From contig JAJRZD010000091.1 in NCBI GenBank assembly GCA_024275415.1, positions 55,470 through 119,469 of the forward strand: DNA of 64,000 nt, written 5' to 3'. Below are positions 60,393-64,000 of the stretch, piece by piece. How positions within the stretch are numbered: the first letter of the stretch is position 1; every line of letters starts with the position of its first letter. Source of the stretch: an archaeon. Lineage in GTDB: Archaea > Asgardarchaeota > Thorarchaeia > Thorarchaeales > Thorarchaeaceae. A program made the position numbers and the translations under genes. The notes beneath the pieces are model-generated. The model was not told where the DNA came from. It saw nothing but the letters and a program-made list of their open reading frames with translations, and did no database searches.

Positions 60393-60785
60393 ATGACTAT
60401 GTTAGACCCATTGGCTGATGCGATGGCCAGTATTTACAATTGCGAAATTGTCGGAAAACCCGAGGTAGTTGTAGCTCCCGCTTCAAGTCTAATCGAGCGA
60501 GTGCTGCAGGTTATGCAGTCGCAGGGATACATCGGAGAATTCGAACGAATAGATGATGGTCGAGCAGGCAGGTTCAGGATCCAATTGATGGGGCGAACCA
60601 ACAAGTGTGGAGTTATCAAACCCAGATTCCCAGTCAAGCGTGATGGATTCGAGAGGTTTGAGAAGCAATTCCTTCCTGCTTACAATTATGGGATACTGAT
60701 AGTCACCACACCTGAAGGTGTGATGACTCATACCGAGGCGAAGAACCGCGGAATTGGCGGGAGACTTCTAGCCTATGTTTACTAA
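60393..60785 (+). CDS. rps8: Ribosomal protein uS8
   Basis: A 130-aa protein with [12 protein letters not shown] (about 5-16), [10 protein letters not shown] and the end [19 protein letters not shown], typical of archaeal S8. A GGGAGG lies ahead of the ATG. Confidence 0.96.
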   Translation: MTMLDPLADAMASIYNCEIVGKPEVVVAPASSLIERVLQVMQSQGYIGEFERIDDGRAGRFRIQLMGRTNKCGVIKPRFPVKRDGFERFEKQFLPAYNYGILIVTTPEGVMTHTEAKNRGIGGRLLAYVY

Positions 60786-60798
60786 GGAGATTTGAAAG

Positions 60799-61359
60799 AT
60801 GTCAGGAGCAGCTTATGAAAAGCGAATGGAAATCCCCAGTGATTGCCAAGTGACACTTGATGGTAAGACCATCACTGTTAGTGGAGCAAAGGGAACACTG
60901 ACAAGGACATTCCACGAACCTCGCCTCAATCTTACTATTGAAGGAAATGAGGTCGTAGCATCAACAAACATCTCCAGAAAGAAGACCCGCGCACTGGTCG
61001 GAACCGCCTTGGCGCATATCCGGAATATGTGTACTGGGGTGCAGCATGGTTACGAGTACACCATGAAGATTGTCTATTCACACTTTCCCATTACTGTAGA
61101 AGTAAAAGGCGACACTGTCCATATCAAGAACTTCATCGGCGAGAGAGGAATCAGGACTGCACGACTTATTGGTGATGTTCAGGTTCGGACTACCGAAGAT
61201 GAGGTAATCATCAGTGGGATCAATATCGAACATGTGTCCCAGAGTGCCGCCAATATCCAACTTGCTACAAAGATTCGCGATAAGGACAGGCGTGTCTTCT
61301 TGGATGGGATCTATGTCATTCGCAAGCGAAAGGGCGAGGAAGTAAAATCAATAGTATAA
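60799..61359 (+). CDS. rpl6: Ribosomal protein uL6
   Basis: A 186-aa protein with two related domains; V-S-G-A-K-G-T-L-T-R-T-F and G-V-Q-H-G-Y-E-Y-T-M-K-I-V-Y-S-H-F-P-I are clear matches to archaeal L6. It lies near the sarcin-ricin region of the ribosome. Confidence 0.96.
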   Translation: MSGAAYEKRMEIPSDCQVTLDGKTITVSGAKGTLTRTFHEPRLNLTIEGNEVVASTNISRKKTRALVGTALAHIRNMCTGVQHGYEYTMKIVYSHFPITVEVKGDTVHIKNFIGERGIRTARLIGDVQVRTTEDEVIISGINIEHVSQSAANIQLATKIRDKDRRVFLDGIYVIRKRKGEEVKSIV

Positions 61360-61371
61360 GGAGGCTTGAAG

Positions 61372-62244
61372 ATGTCGAAGAGATTACCACTTACTGAAGT
61401 ATCAGGAGTCGGTCCTGCAATGGAGGAGAAGCTCCGTGCTGCGGGAATCAAGACTGCATACTCGCTGTCCAAGGCAGACCCAGAGAAGCTTGCACAAAAG
61501 GTCGCTGGGCTTAGCGTAAAAGGCGCAGAGAAGATTATTGCAGCAGCCACGGAACTGATGCCAAAGGACACACCTCCAAAAGTAGAGAAAAAGGCTCCCA
61601 AACCAAAGGACGAACCCAAGGCAAAAGAACCAAAGACGAAGAAGGTCACAAAGCCTCCAAAGAAAGAGGTTGAAGAAAAGAAAGAACCTCCTAAGAAAAC
61701 AGAGGCGCCTAAAAAGAAACCGGCAAAGAAGCCCAAGCAAAAGGAAGAGAAAGCGAAGGCACCAAAGAAGAAAGAAGAACCTGTTGAGGTTTACGGGCCT
61801 ACTGTTGACCAGCGGTTGTTTAGGATTGGAGAGAAGAAGAAAAAGCGCAAACCAAAGTTCAGACATGAACAAGCACACCGGTGGATACGAGTGAGCGACC
61901 GCTGGAGGAAAGTACGGGGTATTGATAGTGCAACCCGTGAGAAACGTAAAGGTCGCATTGCAATGGTCAGTGTGGGTTATAGAAGCCCGAAGGCAGTCCG
62001 AGGATTACATCCCTCTGGCTACGTCGAGGCTTTGGTCTATAACACTGGCGACCTAGACAAACTGGATCCTGATGTCCATGCTGTACGGATTGCAGGGACA
62101 GTTGGAATGAGAAAGCGTCAGGACATCCTTGACAAGGCCGAGTCGAAGATGTTTCGGATACTCAATCCAGGGATTTCTGAGAGTGTTGTCGAGGACGAAC
62201 TATTCGAAGAACTTGAAGGCCTTGACGACTTGGAGGTGGATTAA
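61372..62244 (+). CDS. rpl32e: Ribosomal protein eL32 with N-terminal HhH domain and Lys/Pro-rich linker
   Basis: A 290-aa protein; the eL32 core is only the last about 120 residues (K-P-K-F-R-H-E-Q-A-H-R-W-I-R ... V-G-Y-R-S-P-K-A-V-R-G-L-H-P-S-G). Ahead of it lie a helix-hairpin-helix domain (V-S-G-V-G-P-A-M-E-E-K-L-R-A-A-G-I, about 9-25) and about 90 residues of Lys/Pro/Glu repeats. The C-terminus adds the acidic F-E-E-L-E-G-L-D-D-L-E-V-D. Haloarchaeal L32e also has an HhH front part, so the architecture is known but the linker is very long. ATG 61372 has GGAGG 7 nt upstream. Confidence 0.93.
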   Translation: MSKRLPLTEVSGVGPAMEEKLRAAGIKTAYSLSKADPEKLAQKVAGLSVKGAEKIIAAATELMPKDTPPKVEKKAPKPKDEPKAKEPKTKKVTKPPKKEVEEKKEPPKKTEAPKKKPAKKPKQKEEKAKAPKKKEEPVEVYGPTVDQRLFRIGEKKKKRKPKFRHEQAHRWIRVSDRWRKVRGIDSATREKRKGRIAMVSVGYRSPKAVRGLHPSGYVEALVYNTGDLDKLDPDVHAVRIAGTVGMRKRQDILDKAESKMFRILNPGISESVVEDELFEELEGLDDLEVD

Positions 62245-62246
62245 GG

Positions 62247-62699
62247 ATGAAGCTCACTACCCAAAAACGACTTGCGGCTGATGTGATGAAGGTCGGCATG
62301 TCTCGTGTCTGGATTGACCCTGACTTTCAGGATGAGGTTAGTCTGGCCATCACTAAAGATGACATTAGACGGCTCGTAGATGAAGGAGCCATCCAAAAGA
62401 AACAGGTCATCGGGGTCAGCAGAGGCCGCGCTCGTCATGTAATGGCACAGAAACGAAAGGGGCAACGCAAGGGCCCCGGCCACAAAAAAGGGAAGGCTAC
62501 TGCGAAGCTATCAAAGAAGCATAGATGGATGCGTAAGATACGCCCTCTCAGGCGTGAGCTGAGCCGTCTTCGTGATGAAGGAAAGATTACACGTAAGGTC
62601 TATCGCGAGCTATATCTGAAAGCGAAAGGAAATGCATTCAGAAATACAGCGCATCTTAGAACCTATATAGCAGAACAGAAACTAGAGGTGTCCAAGTAA
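62247..62699 (+). CDS. rpl19e: Ribosomal protein eL19
   Basis: A 150-aa archaeal L19e: N-terminal T-T-Q-K-R-L-A-A-D-V-M-K-V-G, basic core G-R-A-R-H-V-M-A-Q-K-R-K-G-Q-R and K-V-Y-R-E-L-Y-L-K-A-K-G-N-A-F. Length matches the family. It overlaps uL18 by 1 nt. Confidence 0.96.
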   Translation: MKLTTQKRLAADVMKVGMSRVWIDPDFQDEVSLAITKDDIRRLVDEGAIQKKQVIGVSRGRARHVMAQKRKGQRKGPGHKKGKATAKLSKKHRWMRKIRPLRRELSRLRDEGKITRKVYRELYLKAKGNAFRNTAHLRTYIAEQKLEVSK

Positions 62700-63457
62700 T
62701 GGCACAGGGACCAACATATAGAGTAAAGTTTCGTCGCCGCAGAGAAGGAAAGACAGACTATTATCGTCGTCGTCGATTGCTGCTCTCAAGGAAACCAAGA
62801 CTGGTCATTCGCAAGACCAATACCAGGATAATCGTGCAAGTCATCAGCGCAAAGGTGGTGGGTGATATAACCCATGCTTCAGCTATCTCTACAGAACTTG
62901 ACAAGTTCGGCTGGATGGCTGGTAAGAAGAGCCTACCAGCAGCTTATCTCACAGGACTTCTTGCAGGGTTAAGAGCCAAGAACAGAGGCATCGATAACGC
63001 TATACTCGATATCGGTCTGAACCCTCCTGTCAAGGGGTCTCGAATCTATGCAGCACTAAAGGGTGTCATTGATGCCGGAATTAGTGTTCCCCATGATCCT
63101 GAAGTACTTCCTGATGAGGATCGTTTGGCAGGGAATCACATTGTTGCGGCCTACAATCACTTCACAGGACAGGAATCCCCAATGTTCTCTCGTCTTGGGA
63201 AGAAAAAGACGACAATCACAGGGATCCCGAAAGCATTCAATGCAGTAAAAAGATCGATTCTTGACATTCCAGCAGCAGAACTCAAGAAAACAAAGAAGAA
63301 GAAGGCTACAAAGCCAGCTGCTGCGAAAGCCAAGCCCGCTAAGAAGGAAAAGAAAGAGAAACCCGCACAGAAACCTCCACGTGCCGTTCCTAGAAAACCC
63401 AAGCCTAAGAAGCTGATAGCCCGTGGCAAAGGGAAGAAGGGCAAGAGGAAGAAGTAG
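62699..63457 (+). CDS. rpl18: Ribosomal protein uL18 with long basic extension
   Basis: A 252-aa protein; the first about 190 residues are uL18 (R-R-R-R-E-G-K-T-D-Y-Y-R-R-R, S-A-I-S-T-E-L-D-K-F-G-W, G-L-L-A-G-L-R-A), which anchors 5S rRNA. A tail of about 60 residues made mostly of Lys, Ala and Pro follows and is longer than in most archaea. Confidence 0.94.
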   Translation: MAQGPTYRVKFRRRREGKTDYYRRRRLLLSRKPRLVIRKTNTRIIVQVISAKVVGDITHASAISTELDKFGWMAGKKSLPAAYLTGLLAGLRAKNRGIDNAILDIGLNPPVKGSRIYAALKGVIDAGISVPHDPEVLPDEDRLAGNHIVAAYNHFTGQESPMFSRLGKKKTTITGIPKAFNAVKRSILDIPAAELKKTKKKKATKPAAAKAKPAKKEKKEKPAQKPPRAVPRKPKPKKLIARGKGKKGKRKK

Positions 63458-63467
63458 GTGATTATGA

Positions 63468-64000
63468 ATGAGTAGACAACGAAGACGCAGGCAGCCCCGC
63501 CAAGAAGTTGATCCCCTCCAAGATTGGGTTCCTAAGACACACCTTGGACGCCTAGTAAAAGAGGGACATATCAACACAATCCAGGAGATATTCGAGAACA
63601 ACTATATCATCCGGGAACCTGAGATTGTGACGATGCTCTTTCCTGACCTCAGGCAGGAAGTGGTCGATGTGACCATGGTACAACGCCAGTCTGATAGTGG
63701 ACAACAGAAGAGCTTTCGTGTCACAGTCGTTGTGGGGAATGGCGAAGGCGTTATCGGTATTGGTGTGGGAAAGGCCCCCGAGTTTGTCCCAGCAGTACGT
63801 GCGGCTGAAACCCGTGCGAAAATGAACATCACTGTAATTCGGAGGGGCTGTGGCTCATGGGAGTGCAGATGCCATGACCCGCACAGCATCCCATTCACCA
63901 CAAATGGCAAATCTGGTTCTGTTAGGGTTTCATTGCGTCCTGCCCCCAAAGGCACAGGGCTCGTAACGGCTGATGTAGGGAAAATTGTTCTCAGGATTGC
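63468..64000 (+). CDS. rps5: Ribosomal protein uS5 (3' end outside window)
   Basis: The frame from ATG 63468 stays open to the window end (177 codons). D-W-V-P-K-T-H-L-G-R-L-V-K-E-G (near 20-34), the dsRNA-binding-like V-V-V-G-N-G-E-G-V-I-G-I-G-V-G-K-A and R-R-G-C-G-S-W-E-C-R-C match archaeal uS5. It follows uL18 by 10 nt, as usual. The C-terminal part is cut off. Confidence 0.94.
   Translation, partial: MSRQRRRRQPRQEVDPLQDWVPKTHLGRLVKEGHINTIQEIFENNYIIREPEIVTMLFPDLRQEVVDVTMVQRQSDSGQQKSFRVTVVVGNGEGVIGIGVGKAPEFVPAVRAAETRAKMNITVIRRGCGSWECRCHDPHSIPFTTNGKSGSVRVSLRPAPKGTGLVTADVGKIVLRI

Noticed and set aside
1..64000. CRISPR array
   Set aside because: No regularly spaced direct repeats were seen on reading the window, although a CARF-like protein is present.

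Overview
This 64 kb window is archaeal and almost certainly from an Asgard archaeon. The clearest marker is a full-length (378 aa) actin close to eukaryotic actin at 46.4-47.5 kb. Other archaeal hallmarks are the proteasome-SBDS-exosome superoperon, KEOPS subunits Pcc1 and Cgi121, an archaeal-order ribosomal protein cluster with RNase P protein Rpp29, HdrA/HdrB, and many TTG/GTG starts. The moderate GC content, group 3b hydrogenase and gene repertoire are compatible with Thorarchaeia. That lineage assignment is an inference from general knowledge; no phylogeny was run.

Layout. 0-4 kb: end of hdrB, a DUF2096-like gene and a tandem-fused HdrA. 4.4-7.3 kb: a large SF2 helicase with C-terminal membrane segments. 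7.5-11.5 kb: hydBGDA operon for a cytosolic NiFe (sulf)hydrogenase, with the large-subunit gene split by one in-frame TAA. 11.6-16.3 kb: an AEC-type permease and a divergently arranged metal (Zn/Mn-type) ABC importer. 16.5-23.8 kb: the information-processing superoperon (psmA, SBDS, rrp4, rrp41, rrp42, eL43, Brix, pcc1, prefoldin beta, DUF3194, DHH phosphoesterase), apparently without rpoP. 23.8-26.3 kb: ECF transporter module (two ATPases and EcfT). 27.9-34.9 kb: a histidine-degradation region (hutU, hutH, hutI) with an unrecognised 459-aa protein embedded in it and a DtxR-type regulator. 35-39.6 kb: phosphoribosyltransferase, Cgi121, THUMP protein, Sua5, a sugar/polyol-phosphate nucleotidylyltransferase and a CDP-alcohol phosphatidyltransferase. 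39.6-42.4 kb: intracellular beta-propeller and an AAA/DUF4143 ATPase. 42.4-46.0 kb: a Cys-rich protein, a SAMHD1-like HD phosphohydrolase, an RNase III-like protein and a wHTH-CARF-like protein. 46.4-49.4 kb: actin, a small unknown gene and two decayed genes (histidine kinase, inositol monophosphatase). 49.4-55.4 kb: DsrE, MobA, HypD, DUF211, a ferredoxin and several archaeal unknowns. 55.4-64 kb: a structured leader followed by uL22-uS3-uL29-Rpp29-uS17-uL14-uL24-eS4-uL5-uS14-uS8-uL6-eL32-eL19-uL18-uS5 (cut by the window end).

The genes most likely to hide something new are the overlapping pair at 44.5-46.0 kb (an RNase III-fold protein that has lost some catalytic acids, beside a winged-helix protein with a CARF-like sensor domain, facing an HD dNTPase), the strongly folded RNA segment ahead of uL22, the 459-aa unknown in the hut cluster, the membrane-anchored helicase, and the interrupted hydrogenase large subunit. 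Redox functions (Hdr, Hyd, HypD, ferredoxin) are spread over the window and are consistent with an H2-linked, ferredoxin/NAD(P)H-based anaerobic metabolism that can also ferment histidine.
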